A stretch of DNA of 21,464 nucleotides from a virus. Positions within the stretch are counted from its first letter, which is position 1. The number at the start of each line of letters is the position of its first letter. Where the stretch lies: positions 1-21,464 of the IMG/VR virus record IMGVR_UViG_3300017952_001955; one strand, written 5' to 3'. The position numbers were made by a program, and so were the translations under genes. The notes beneath the pieces are model-generated. The model searched no databases. It saw only the letters and a list, made by a program, of their open reading frames with translations, and had not been told where the DNA came from. Positions 18,201-20,738 of this stretch are shown here, in pieces.

Positions 18201-18618
18201 AAAGAGTTTTGATGTTCTCAAGTTCTTGAATTTTTTTGTTAAACTCAAGAAGATTGACTCCAGGAGTGAAAACTACCTCAGGAGACTTGGTGATACTCTC
18301 GTAGAAGATGATTTCATCATCAATTTTGATAGTACCGTCCTTTTCGAGGAAGTAATCAATGTTTTCTACCGTAATGTTGTTATCATACGGTGAAACACGG
18401 TTCAGAACGACAGAAGATGATGCCAGGAAGTTGGGATCATACTCATCCGAACTAATATCTGTATAAGACAGAATATTATTGAGAATATCGTAAGGCTTGC
18501 CATACTTTTCCTGAGATTTGTAGTATTGAACTAGCAAATCTACAAAAGCCTGATCTTCCTCCCTGATAAAGGCAGGAATTTGGTCTTGTAACCTTTGGGA
18601 TACCTTAACTGACTTCAT
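1..18618 (-). CDS. Giant modular virion structural protein (partial, C-terminus outside window)
   Basis: An uninterrupted frame of 6206 codons starts with ATG at 18616-18618 and is still open at base 1. The start lies 23 bases after the gp6 stop; upstream is only a weak purine stretch (AGAAGAA), so coupling to gp6 translation is likely. The N-terminus reads MKSVKVSQRLQDQIPAFIRE. No signal peptide or membrane segment was seen. Domains in order: helical head (residues 1-60), beta module (140-208), GSGY repeats (298-626), helical SKGT element (667-740), Gly-rich repeats (1135-1357), YHYH (1430-1565), EF-hand loop (1620-1631), propeller-like region (1847-2224), LamG (2260-2450), CBM-like (2649-2705), GSGY (3025-3260), beta module (3590-3655), helical repeats with Cys-TLM repeats and a LamG domain (3917-5397), two beta modules (5907-6060), GSGY (6120-end). 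By position it corresponds to T4 gene 7, but no gp7 similarity was recognised. Inferred role: baseplate-attached structural or host-contact protein. Confidence 0.93.
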   Translation of the reverse strand, partial: MKSVKVSQRLQDQIPAFIREEDQAFVDLLVQYYKSQEKYGKPYDILNNILSYTDISSDEYDPNFLASSSVVLNRVSPYDNNITVENIDYFLEKDGTIKIDDEIIFYESITKSPEVVFTPGVNLLEFNKKIQELENIKTLFDGTRTQFPLTLGGTPVTPEAPEYLRVVVNGIQLKPNVDYFLEGAQIRFQTPPTIIQGSTEITRLEYLIGYTSVPVRELDAITVANANEERAEYNLTLNGSRYIPLSTVSCLVAINGRVKTPFVDYTIYQDNIILKSSLSVNDELTVRAVELIAPEFGKNAEAISKIENGQLIDLIVKNGGSGYQINFTPKVTVLTPDDTTGENATAEALVNGIKDIQLIDGGQGYTSANPPLIEFDTPADPSGIPARATVTVDDTTGQVSGINVQSSGSGYDSIPSIRFLNPGGAKISDSQIDAEGSVVDGSITVLEGGLRYTTAPQVYIDPPSENAVNAISASAYATLNAEGQVDGIVMISRGRGYLTAPRCRIIDPIGAQILDVQVTGGKLTNIELLTGGQGYTDAPSVYIVDNRKNLSGDNIGGTGATAVATIFNGEITDINITSFGDGYSEDNPPTVFIAEPKAAAASCNVGFGEVTGFTIHSQGRDYQPSQFRNCKRGVSSTTSYDIRANQVYTKESDSIVSSHEAGTVIENLDTLFVKTLYNRFVNQFLPNAPIDYTKVNAPQIIKTIKDFYLSKGTKRATEYLFKVLFSEQIDVSYPKDELIKPSSATWSVETIIRAEIISGNPLDIQDSQLFQYADPVDINVGNATCLVENVIAINTGVGTIYELSISEETLSGKFTIPYKTTLVEPLNTTDSIITVDSTIGWPERNGLIILGDNEYVQYKEKSLNQFIECTRSKNGIVEDWDAGTEIYSDIFCYINKGLDNEVKLRILGIAEANGTVLNDTGSYYLAGDKLNVASLGSSSINKKITSWLYNVKKLIQVNNIEPGGLNNQTATVYTTNKHGLLVGDSVTIYGANPTVFNGTFAVTSRISDTIFSYQISAPAPNAPQGNILMSVDLNKGKSDVDSINDSIEDYTTNVQNTFFDNTHAYIATTGIPNYKVGPFIGSALLPGNQRKLSRFPLNVETVSRRENISFGPIGAWVNGVAAWSYKSENKIQFGGITGIDITNSGKGYDAANKPAIEINGGGGSGAEANVTVNGSLFSVEVTAGGTGYTSSPLVSIVGGGGFGATATAVITNGTVSKILVETPGEQYTSAPTVSISGGGGSGATATAEVRGPIKSIALTSSGSGYTSSPEIKLNSGEGAVAQPIIINGRIVSIAIIASGRGYTSPPRVVINGDGYGAVGKAIIGTIGEDKGKVLGVTVENRGIGYSTGTTTIRLEAIGELATFKANVFEWTRNLENELDGLLDPSRGYVFAGYNTQYGGEYAHLSDPKQLRYVLGDNVFREASTGQLKELSSGLRHSPIIGWAFDGNPIYGPYGYIDAADQSSGIKRVTSSYRIKPVLLYDEDTNPNPVRADGPVLASYPAGSFIEDYEYVFQQGDLDQYNGRYCKTPDYPEGVYAYFVSIDASEAGLPVFPYIAGPQLYSTPDKWNYNQDAVQTNIPQGVVRYRDPYEDVDIDIDRQPNADTDQLVTEFGDTFVFEIEDINRDGVLQQSEIETLLEISEEPVLQLFDYYPRVSTRSQVDIEIETTTKFEDAQISGFVVENPGVSYKVNDKLYFDNEGTGGYGASAKVNSVKGIDIAAYTSFVEDDIPYGRITTTGEHDLRAGDGIIVDSIPIIDQTNKTYRVKVVSGVERVTVTQQGLGYSEDIPPTYEVVSGSGQDFALSITREESGAVNTVKIINSGSEYDKDNPPEIRVSHPQRFKKAAYALSVLKENSSGFDRICKISDVAIAEDRTFYVVGQTDDLTGDSAGLIAKFNSDGRLLWTRTMLPLQPATGDKDCVFTRIYVENTSPHSIYVVGETKPHTSNPNYNPDLVVAKFISGFDGFNNPTAVIQWQREIAGISGGTRRDYMSGVALDDDGQLYIAGYTDTNSLNPNDMWIALMDLDGTIKEKRKICSTSSDETLNDLHYIGNNSTLFVGISDPTGVGNIIVGETYYDTATIEVTWSRQFGNTAFRFSEPKITIDEYGSRFLTATATQIATGNKVGVLYMKFTPDDYKTPAVTKMFAPTGNFEEIRSTGVKFDVFGNIDVGAYVKYAFNDHRAIMFKVSWNTNNVLTAAYLKQDSGIGFRPTNVTNDSSGDTIIVGNKIESNEVALFDFDTAVDEDQTFNSALTATWTSAPSLDNTKFQYGTQSVYTGAAATSLHLDYGADVATSFTCEAFMALETAQYNAQASNPILFKVIPNTGSNAIVSIVGTSGDANFGKVKLELGANTYYSTSTTNWTAFNNQGFVHVAFVKSSPGVGNYQYEIFLNGTSVLSVTSTTVDTNLAEVYVGGDATPAAATSVDGWIDNLSISTLVKYDDTFTPTQAVGSNRETDAFTFKLDREQTKTGTYALTTIAADMSIEIGTAINNFTYNTQAITSSDWALGPAGLQILDYGDVVSNNVEGVYSFASHDETYETRTATIPTPLGKKLLLSTTVIPKFYLRDALYTSIDAVKTISFNQPATFTKGSVLQQYTTIGGQDVVSAYGTIVEVGTNFCKIGRIIGNFDQTKKLKSTANDINLIARVFEVETTTPQWTENFTYNTGDEVYSDGKIYTASSTGISGPTAPTHLVGTVSDGNVNWVYTSVAGTFTEDLANTAYNGGILSQYATWRQFSPTDYIIKIDEIYSDAGFIKGDTIDAEAVGVTLSFDNTGKIVTIGGLAGVKKFTLTANLDKDVIPNAPLAYTDLVYCLSSTKNNFEENEIVFIEGFATNEYNGSFFIEEVFNSREFTYRLRSTAVQDPTFNSNTIGSVNIYAKHPKLLFVRGHQYVFDLDDTSNFGYFISFSKDNQYKLEYPFVNIVREGIPGLTDQTSPKPLVKFIVNDDVTNISYYFDPSRTTPDTSPVSDTSFIDVIQTPYKGTFRVEEIISDAEFSFELLNEPEKATAPLGTTETGLARASYSTTSTKAIGPISDIKLVNPGGFYQKLPIVTDIASNREIEKIRITSGGTEYVNGIYYNVPIEGDGEGALCNITVADDGELTGTITNVVLTSAGKGYTFASVDIDAIPGILGPLLAGSGGDLEVVIPDEGSGASVFLQGRSIGKIKKLKNNEFGFGYSHDYTLRPEITFPVNLQLFNTAILSEIKVTNPGSGYTSVPRVVIEGGGGTGAEAEAIVKNNRLSEVIIKNPGSGYSSEPSVTLKSEFNYVVNLDLGYLQFNFPHGITTGAEIQLRAEDLGSTVGVLPKPSSAGLVSLNANTTYFAIAGNANSLEPDQLRIALTKVDAESGNFISFLTQGDGRQILLTEVFGGQAEAIVETSRFLKGELVYQGSTIETATATGYVSNNEGWQIGPRILKLENYNGTWVEGERVTGQVSRASGLIDNLSIARGTLNIDSMTTTTGQFIDDVGKPSEIVQKIQDSFFYQNFSYVIKSQTPINEWRKSILETNHPVGFNMFGELSLSAGKDISGRKVVSDLIKEVNIFSATDVNKITSFANSQPIYTEFNNTEVLFRQKRLTNSEEILTSIVKKLDNIENDFNGIKTQFPLTVEGESITATDDQMLILINGVAQSPGTSFTTAGPSIVFAEPPKAPSRIKFRTIEYAQINITRFTFASTSGIFPTVGKIVRSLQTEATATVIDSGTDYIDVVNVEGTFGINDNVLSSATGFDGLLAAVAPVNSKTIYEQGETITNLNGNFAVTESSNLEDGVISNVLLVSRTSGTAEYETGDFQLKFNDIIYSARSKIAARITSIAPYQDPVSAQIIDTVDLSPASTFFGLVFQRVPSITYPNVILDNISETVIKPVELYDAESTNNQDFLDFEEVRNQEIRYTDLVGSQFAAGDKIRNKKIYYNNSSLKIVDDTRSFDANNLLTKNARFIAEEAVGAMKDYYPAFQVDSIGGDRDCQDDIIDIINIIAYSILYDGNSEMWDAAATYVQGNNVYHLDGAIPQTVYAFEQARDLAIKCVRNQPHSANFTTLTQYIDNTITAEYGVIDNSHADARDLILANKWFIAHEALHYAKTQNPSLVVPGGDVNCLSDIVDVLEALAYNVAHGGNDFIWDATEKYLLGAHVAGYEDDTVNAFTKARDMAIDVMRNNAIVKAGSHSWNQVYDLTITADTASPACQQVASAITTLMNTLISALGTTASPGTLAAFTAGVTRTEPSTALDGYTNSCVSQVNTITSLMKILTDTLQDPTGADPTTYQWAITNIPRVEPPYAFEDAETLRCTKHAYRDKSSGGFFAFGDVIKAMTSGATYDVIGSNAGNKWIYSKGITGTLQAGEYITNSKLTISNVTQDALTYKTDSGSLRFSGTGSYLSYPESNRVTFGEGDYTIEAWIRPSGISGTQRIVDFRNGAGTDTQVSLFMSGTSLRFGVGNVDVITAAGAIPTANTWYHVAVTRTSNVTKLFVDGAQVGSDYTDTNNYNVDKEIKVGAAYSNGEVFGGWIDNLIVRKGTSSYSSAFTPPIIFNDNDLSVSFALLGEAPFALEDGAIYATYVAHTISSATADEVELWRSEITTEGVDLGRQEFRDCAEVIRKNINWIAEEAVGRLRNRYPDFVIPGDGAGGYAGENICLRDTKSYILPAIIEDMINGGNYETTVVGRAYLEGSGALKHIGGEQLQSIFVWREVAKLCVDVITLDEADLSGAYSTGVRVPNYFASPASQTVQDFVTDLVDDMLDIIGPTGHRFRDAADLIYFNRDFIADETVSYIEDKYNILVGFSTVNKLTIPGGRTKCVRDLKQYILPAIAGDLVTGGNFETQAVIDFYLDNQTNIVYVEDELLPMLDAVEFAKGLVEKAIQNLLISRNENPTDIALDTTDYYQAQWTDESAYRDTTITIDPKAYTGTNRDIDASNMILRNARAIAGEAVDITTKLSAFTTNGFKVPGGKDHCEDDIVDILEAIAHDIRFGGNSETYDAAALYLNTDMGLQHVANQSEETMYAFKMARDMAILAMQNRLGFVPYEDATTSGLGQPVPRDTYFENANDDGFYDASNEILNNLRFIATTAVGRGLINFPSLSIPGGYQNCVDDVIDVLEAMCFNLRHGGNNKVWYATEFYITNANAINHVTSQSNETRYIFGEARIIATQVMRGQTVMVNATTEGTQQIDTTITPGACVNEAAAIDTLMNIVINLFNNTADPQGYLDGITRTLPLEWPMTGDRGVERDLTVTYATDDSGTCVAQASTITTLWDILINTIDTAAAGNGSHLTTITRTVPVENNTVYAAGTCYNVLSASNTLFDILLETLGKGTRQYDQTARILLYNDTYIRYEAFEQTLSQYPGYQGNIEFADPIIKAVIYDFVTDGNARVTQLTNSWFDSEANFIAFPGVFRTRLVYHAQRLRDHMSAVIRQNAPNPGTWSNQPTYTDRELRATETSVHKLNQLFHLILTALQRSQYPSAYIKYTFDAGVAVSGNGIDVTSHPFEAYDKVKYVVLGSAIPELNREFYYIHPSTTSTKIYLAEYIDGEALTITPGVVGQIHTLEVFRDTGIERVTTTYGDRDVPTPINGGFNLADVIYGVTTGSYAEIVRVQDNLADIMYQVKYLELNNFSAANVGGASFANGEAIVVQGATANTGVILATDNATYVKILSPQGTFSGTLEGTTSGATADYVSEHDRILVNFRQGEFIATDKIFSFNTPSKANALIVRNNNGALIDNQNGRITYDIETVTGEWAPGDVIYGSVTDQIIEIESFVTLPDFGEYVHGRDITRLTYGSLITDTGVSDTFLVGDTLQILSGGIQIGWTATVTELDTDNNYVYIANETGAPEGVTISDIASNSNYTLAKIPPGSLFPSVYTQVGAVTITPTSAYGKIAKISQFGTRAVLHLEGTQGTFQKNAQIIGDNGFRGACSQARFLRGRVARYFRGFDGVQTNFKLTQDNGTAYFPDPAGHMMIFVNGILQPPGADYAFTAFSDNIQFTEAPAVGSTFHGVYMGKLRQLDDISFDFDSLRNSFNLKLGGVFYSLTLTDGVQSNTIRPENNIICQLNGVIQEPGIGFEIVGSRIIFSEIPRAGSTFVAFSYIGSDVDVIAATVVPPIEAGDELIIEGEEENRTVALIESSNSLITFEYSGAVQGRGAQALAEITRGRVTEAILTGSGDGYSDRPQVDVISSSGFGARIKALVGLARIDVKNAGQGYALPTVQVNTTVPDNFLGPTGPAVNGGIDIYD
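430..666 (-). repeat. FDG-QFPLT beta module, copy 4 (degenerate)
   Basis: Residues 5985-6063: FDSLRNSFNLKLGG, then IICQLNGVIQEPGIGF, then IIFSEIPRAGS. The FDG start has become FDS, and the region between strand and turn is longer, but the N-G-x-x-Q-x-P turn is intact. Confidence 0.55.
680..900 (-). repeat. FDG-QFPLT beta module, copy 3
   Basis: Residues 5907-5979: FDGVQTNFKLTQDNG, then MMIFVNGILQPPGADYAF, then IQFTEAPAVGS. Directly followed by the fourth copy. Confidence 0.6.
2752..3141 (-). repeat. Cys-TLM repeat, copies 3-5
   Basis: Three more units start with Cys at 3139-3141, 2950-2952 and 2803-2805. They read ACVNEAAAIDTLMNIVINLF (ending ITRTLPLE), TCVAQASTITTLWDILINTI (ending ITRTVPVE) and a truncated TCYNVLSASNTLFDILLETL. 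They follow helical copy F and precede the degenerate copy G, mirroring copies 1-2 after helical copy B. Confidence 0.65.
5080..5575 (-). other. LamG-like lectin domain 2 (concanavalin A-like fold)
   Basis: Residues about 4348-4513. Key segments: GSLRFSGTGSYLSYP, DYTIEAWIRPSG, NTWYHVAVTRTSNVTKLFVD, and a closing GGWIDNLIVRKGTSSYS then FTPP. It shares the WIDNL and FTP closing motif with the first LamG-like domain but has better consensus. It is inserted between copies B and C of the helical repeat. Confidence 0.85.
5824..6102 (-). repeat. Cys-TLM repeat, copies 1-2
   Basis: Two units of 41-43 residues start with a Cys at 6100-6102 and 5950-5952. Pattern: A-C-x-x-V-x-x-I-T-x-L-M-x-h-L, then a loose linker and V-T-R-T-E-P or a variant of it. 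Copy 1 reads ACQQVASAITTLMNTLISAL; copy 2 reads SCVSQVNTITSLMKILTDTL. They follow helical repeat copy B. Confidence 0.65.
7650..7850 (-). repeat. FDG-QFPLT beta module, copy 2
   Basis: Residues 3590-3656: FNGIKTQFPLTVEG, then MLILINGVAQSPGTSF, then IVFAEPPKAPSR. The preceding helix contains IVKKLDNIEND, similar in place and nature to that before copy 1. Confidence 0.65.
8840..9550 (-). repeat. GSGY beta-repeat block 4 of the giant protein
   Basis: About five units over residues 3023-3260. The first (PGGFYQKLP) and second (SGGTEYVNG) are degenerate; the last two (NPGSGYTSVP, NPGSGYSSEP), around 9000 and 8890, flank a GGGGTGAEAEA run and are almost identical to block 2. Confidence 0.65.
10505..10672 (-). 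other. CBM5/12-like carbohydrate-binding-type module
   Basis: Residues 2649-2705 read W-x(4)-YNTGDEVYSDGKIYTASS, then GISGPTAPTHLVGTVSDG and NVNWVY. The W, Y, GD-x-V, G-x-x-Y, PTH and DG-x-x-W-x-Y positions are those of the short aromatic modules common in chitin-binding enzymes and phage tail proteins. Confidence 0.6.
11260..11835 (-). other. LamG-like lectin domain 1 (concanavalin A-like fold)
   Basis: Residues about 2262-2453. It starts with KFQYGTQSVYTG (a usual opening of Laminin_G_3 domains), continues with FTCEAFMALE and VHVAFVKS...YQYEIFLNGT, and closes with DGWIDNLSIS followed by a Y-x-x-x-FTP tail. Such domains bind sugars in many phage tail and host surface proteins; the ligand here is unknown. 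Confidence 0.75.
11940..13080 (-). other. Beta-propeller-like repeat region (SBBP/delta-60 style)
   Basis: Residues 1847-2226. Repeated units read: h-Y-h-V-G-x-T, then D-x-hh-x-K/A-h, then D-G, then W-x-R. Readable examples are FYVVGQTDDLTG...LIAKFNSDGRLLWTRT (about 13010-12910), SIYVVGETKP...VVAKF...IQWQRE (about 12840-12690) and QLYIAGYTDT...IALMDLDG (about 12630-12550). Two or three weaker units follow, with GETYYDTATIEVTWSRQ near 12400. These repeats usually form propeller blades. Role in the virion unknown. Confidence 0.55.
13110..13625 (-). repeat. GSGY-type repeats, block 3 (degenerate)
   Basis: Three weaker units: one with NPGVSYKV near 13570, one with QGLGYSED near 13290 and one with NSGSEYDKDNPPEIRV near 13140. 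A short segment around 13400-13440 resembles the HGL-x-x-GD module seen elsewhere in the protein (THEHDLRAGD-like; the actual residues are GEHDLRAGDGIIV). This block links the EF-hand region to the propeller-like region. Confidence 0.5.
13726..13761 (-). other. EF-hand-type calcium-binding loop
   Basis: Residues 1620-1631 are DINRDGVLQQSE. Positions 1 (Asp), 3 (Asn), 5 (Asp), 6 (Gly), 8 (Leu) and 12 (Glu) all fit the canonical 12-residue loop, and the flanks (FEIED before, IETLLEISEE after) can form the two helices. A single loop, without a partner EF-hand nearby, also resembles dockerin-type or structural calcium sites in surface proteins. Confidence 0.6.
13925..14330 (-). other. YHYH domain in the giant protein
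   Basis: Residues 1430-1565 match the YHYH family (found in many marine phage and bacterial surface proteins, function not established). The visible signature is HSPIIGWAFDGNPIYGPYG, followed about 60 residues later by LDQYNGRYCKTPDYPEGVYA and then VFPYIAG. A Tyr/Phe-rich, His-containing lead-in (EYAHLSDPKQLRYVLG) just before it is also usual for phage copies. Confidence 0.8.
14550..15225 (-). repeat. GGGGSGA/GSGYTS repeat block 2 of the giant protein
   Basis: About six units over residues 1132-1357, the most regular copies in the protein. Four of them contain GGGGSGA, GGGGFGA or similar followed by alternating Ala-x-Ala-x strand, and a GSGYTSSP-type turn. The period is about 39 residues. 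At DNA level the 13-base run at 14880-14892 recurs exactly at 14997-15009, 117 bases away, showing recent duplication within the block. Confidence 0.75.
15560..15735 (-). other. HGL-GD beta module of the giant protein
   Basis: Residues about 962-1020 read ATVYTTNKHGLLVGDSVTIY, then FNGTFAVTSRISDTIFSYQI. The pattern (HGL-x-x-GD-x-V-x-I-x-G, then Y/F-NGTF-x-V) recurs in weaker form near 10150 (EYNGSFFIEEV...FTYRL) and 9690 (YKGTFRVEEI...FSFEL). It is a common small beta module in phage structural proteins. Confidence 0.5.
16410..16620 (-). other. Conserved helical SKGT element of phage baseplate/structural proteins
   Basis: Residues about 667-737 read as helix, then IIKTIKDFYLSKGTKRATEY, then LFKVLFSEQIDVSYP. 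The FY-x-SKGT-x(5)-FLF-x-LF-x-E-x-YP pattern recurs in large myoviral structural proteins, usually soon after the IP-FIRE head. Function unknown. Here it is preceded by a block of Gly-rich beta repeats. Confidence 0.55.
16740..17725 (-). repeat. GSGY beta-repeat block 1 of the giant protein
   Basis: About seven diverged units over residues 298-626. Each unit has an I-x-x-I/V strand, a Gly-x-Gly-Tyr turn, a P-x-V strand and then a Gly/Ala-rich link. Readable turns are GSGYQ, GQGYTS, GSGYDS, LRYTT, GRGYLT, GQGYTD and GDGYSE. Such repeats are common in phage fibre and baseplate proteins and probably build an elongated beta structure. Confidence 0.7.
17995..18201 (-). repeat. FDG-QFPLT beta module, copy 1
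   Basis: Residues 140-208: FDGTRTQFPLTLGG, then YLRVVVNGIQLKPNVDYF, then IRFQTPP. A helix (FNKKIQELENIKTL) leads into it. The module has the look of a small beta domain of phage structural proteins in which V-N-G-x-x-Q-x-P marks a tight turn. Confidence 0.65.
18430..18618 (-). other. N-terminal helical head of the giant protein
   Basis: Residues 1-62 include the pattern SQRLQDQIPAFIREEDQAFV followed by LLVQYYKSQEK. As I recall, this kind of head (polar start, IP-FIRE, then a long helix ending in YY) is common at the N-terminus of large structural proteins of T4-like cyanophages and other myoviruses, where it probably docks the protein to the baseplate. The docking role is inference. See the separate SKGT element, which is normally close to this head. 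Confidence 0.55.
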
Positions 18619-18641
18619 TTTTTGTTATTCTTCTGTCTAAG

Positions 18642-20735
18642 TTAGAAGCAAGCGTCGAACTCGGGGAACTCGAACACTGTCGTCGGATAATCAATGATAT
18701 TTATCGAGGTTCCGTCGAAGTTAATTGGCGTAAAGTCGAACGGATCGAAGTTGGGGACTACGGTTCCATCGATTGTGTAGTCGATGGTAATAACCTGTGG
18801 ATTGAAGATCACAGGGTCTACTCCAGTGCCGATTGTGACCGCTCCAGAAGCGACTAGAACCGTAATCGGGATGCGTGAGGTACCATCTGGAGTGCTAGCA
18901 ACATTTACAGGTCCAAGACAAACTTCGCCACTCTTATAGTTGACTGTTCCGACACCTTTTTTGAGAATAACTTCTTTTTCATCCAATTTTGTGACCATAA
19001 TCAATTCACCACGTCCGTCATCTCGGACATTTACGGGAAGAAGTGCTGAAGTGTCACCATCAATAAATGTACTGGTGCTCAGAACTGAATTTGCAGTCAG
19101 TTGTTGTGATTGTACGGCAAGATCGAGCAGATTTTCCGTATATCCTGTCGAATAGAAGGTACCACTCTTAACAGAAGAGAATTTCGGGTCACAAGTACCA
19201 GCGCCTTCACCAGATCCAGTCGTTCCACCAGAAATATCACCAGGATTTACGATCTCATTGTCAAAATCGACACATTGAGTGAACGTTGACCCAAATGGGA
19301 ACCCTTCAATGTTCAAACCAAGGGTCATTGATGTCTGGTTACCAACAATAGCGTTGTCAGAAGAGTCAACCATCGTCATAAATGCCGATGTATCAATTCT
19401 TCCGTTAAATCTGTTGGCAGAACCTTGAGTATTGTACTGATCAATAGCGCCTAAGACCTTCGATGCCAGCTCATTGTTGGAAAGATTCGTAGATCTACCA
19501 TCAAAGAAGACGTAAGACTTGGGACGGATGTACATAGAGACAGGATCGATGATGACAGGTTCGATTGCTGCCATCGAATACTTCAGAAGATCCGCTTTGA
19601 TGCGCTTTTTGGTAGTTTCGTTCAGTGCAGAACCACTCTTGGTCTTAACTGCAATGAAAACCTTGCCGTAAATGGGAGGAGAAAGTCTTTCACCACCATA
19701 TGCAGTCACAGAACGTGCCTGAGGGTACACATATTTGGTAATGTACTCATAGTCAGTCTCAGTAACCGCTCTATTCTGCGCTGAGAATGCCCTAGGAGCG
19801 TTGAATTTGATGCTAACGATGTCTTCACCCTCTTCGCCGTCCTGAGAGGCGTCTACGGTCGCTATAGTGATCTGTGAGGAAGGGATAACACGGTTTAGGT
19901 TATCAATCGCACGACCAATAAAGGTAAACTTCTTACAACCGTTAGCAAGAGGACCGTCAGTACGTACATACTTGAGTCTGATGATCTCACCAGCAATCAA
20001 TTCTCTACCAATGATACCGTCACCAAAGATGATCTTATACCTCAGGTCATCAGTTTCTTCCAAGAAGTATCCACGAGTGGTACCATCAACACCTACAATG
20101 TCATTAATACGATTGTATGTGTCAATCTCCTCAGATTGAGCGTTAGGTGAAATAGAAACGTACAGAAGATCTGTATCAACATTGTCTACAGGAATCTCAT
20201 ACCCGCGCTTCTTAACGTCCTGCACGGTGTATGTGTAGTTCAGCAGGTTACCCTGATATGCAACAGTTTTGGGGAATGACGCAATACCTGTCTGTTGATC
20301 TACTGCGGTTGTAATTGCAACAGGGAGAGTAAACAGGAATGATTGACCGTCTACAGAAGAAACAAATACATCACCCTGAGGAAGGGTTACCGTAGCGGGA
20401 TATGCATTGCTACTACCCACCAAAGAAGTCTGCACAGAGAAGTTCAGACACGCCTTTGACGCTTTGATGGATCTTGGTGTATAATTAAGTTGCTTCGCAA
20501 TCTTAACAACGTTGTCTCTAATCGTTGCAGATTCTAAGAATGCTTCATTCATTGCCATATTGGCATTGAACGAAGCGTAGTAAGTGTTATATGACAGTAC
20601 GTCTAGCAGATAAGACGCAGCAGAACCATCAAAATCATAATCCGTAAACTCTTCACGAGTTCTTAGATAAGATCTGATAGACTCCTTAATCTCTGTAAAA
20701 TCCAGAGAGGTTAAATTGGAAGGAATTGCTGCCAT
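18642..20735 (-). CDS. 6: Baseplate wedge protein gp6 (Baseplate_J-like)
   Basis: This 697-residue protein is close in size to T4 gp6 (about 660). In T4, gp6 joins neighbouring wedges into a ring around the baseplate hub and takes part in the change of shape on infection. The N-terminal 100 residues show the gp6 pattern: DFTEIKESIRSYLR, DYDFDGSAASYLLDVLSYNT, then a run of helix ending in NYTPRS. The middle has the Baseplate_J signature: a GEIIRLKYVRTDG segment near residue 250, FNAPRAFSAQNRAVTETDY near 310, and GGERLSPPIYGKVFIAVK near 345. The part after about residue 480 is more variable and holds a flexible Gly/Thr/Ser stretch (GGTTGSGEGAGTC). The start lies 3 bases after the gp25 stop, with a weak AGAGAG-type site inside the end of gp25, so the pair is probably translationally coupled. 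Confidence 0.97.
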   Translation of the reverse strand: MAAIPSNLTSLDFTEIKESIRSYLRTREEFTDYDFDGSAASYLLDVLSYNTYYASFNANMAMNEAFLESATIRDNVVKIAKQLNYTPRSIKASKACLNFSVQTSLVGSSNAYPATVTLPQGDVFVSSVDGQSFLFTLPVAITTAVDQQTGIASFPKTVAYQGNLLNYTYTVQDVKKRGYEIPVDNVDTDLLYVSISPNAQSEEIDTYNRINDIVGVDGTTRGYFLEETDDLRYKIIFGDGIIGRELIAGEIIRLKYVRTDGPLANGCKKFTFIGRAIDNLNRVIPSSQITIATVDASQDGEEGEDIVSIKFNAPRAFSAQNRAVTETDYEYITKYVYPQARSVTAYGGERLSPPIYGKVFIAVKTKSGSALNETTKKRIKADLLKYSMAAIEPVIIDPVSMYIRPKSYVFFDGRSTNLSNNELASKVLGAIDQYNTQGSANRFNGRIDTSAFMTMVDSSDNAIVGNQTSMTLGLNIEGFPFGSTFTQCVDFDNEIVNPGDISGGTTGSGEGAGTCDPKFSSVKSGTFYSTGYTENLLDLAVQSQQLTANSVLSTSTFIDGDTSALLPVNVRDDGRGELIMVTKLDEKEVILKKGVGTVNYKSGEVCLGPVNVASTPDGTSRIPITVLVASGAVTIGTGVDPVIFNPQVITIDYTIDGTVVPNFDPFDFTPINFDGTSINIIDYPTTVFEFPEFDACF
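18698..18705 (-). promoter_or_regulatory. Candidate late promoter inside the end of gp6, upstream of the giant gene
   Basis: Minus-strand GATAAATA about 80 bases upstream of the giant gene's ATG, within the last 20 codons or so of gp6. It would allow the 18.6-kb gene to be transcribed separately from gp25-gp6. Chance occurrence in coding sequence cannot be excluded. Confidence 0.45.
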
Positions 20736-20738
20736 TTG

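Noticed and set aside
18619-18641. A frameshift joining gp6 and the giant gene
   Set aside because: gp6 ends with a normal stop, the giant gene has its own ATG 23 bases later, and no slippery run was seen at the junction.
19867-20139. Plus-strand open frame of 90 codons inside gp6
   Set aside because: It is an antisense shadow of a strongly conserved part of gp6.
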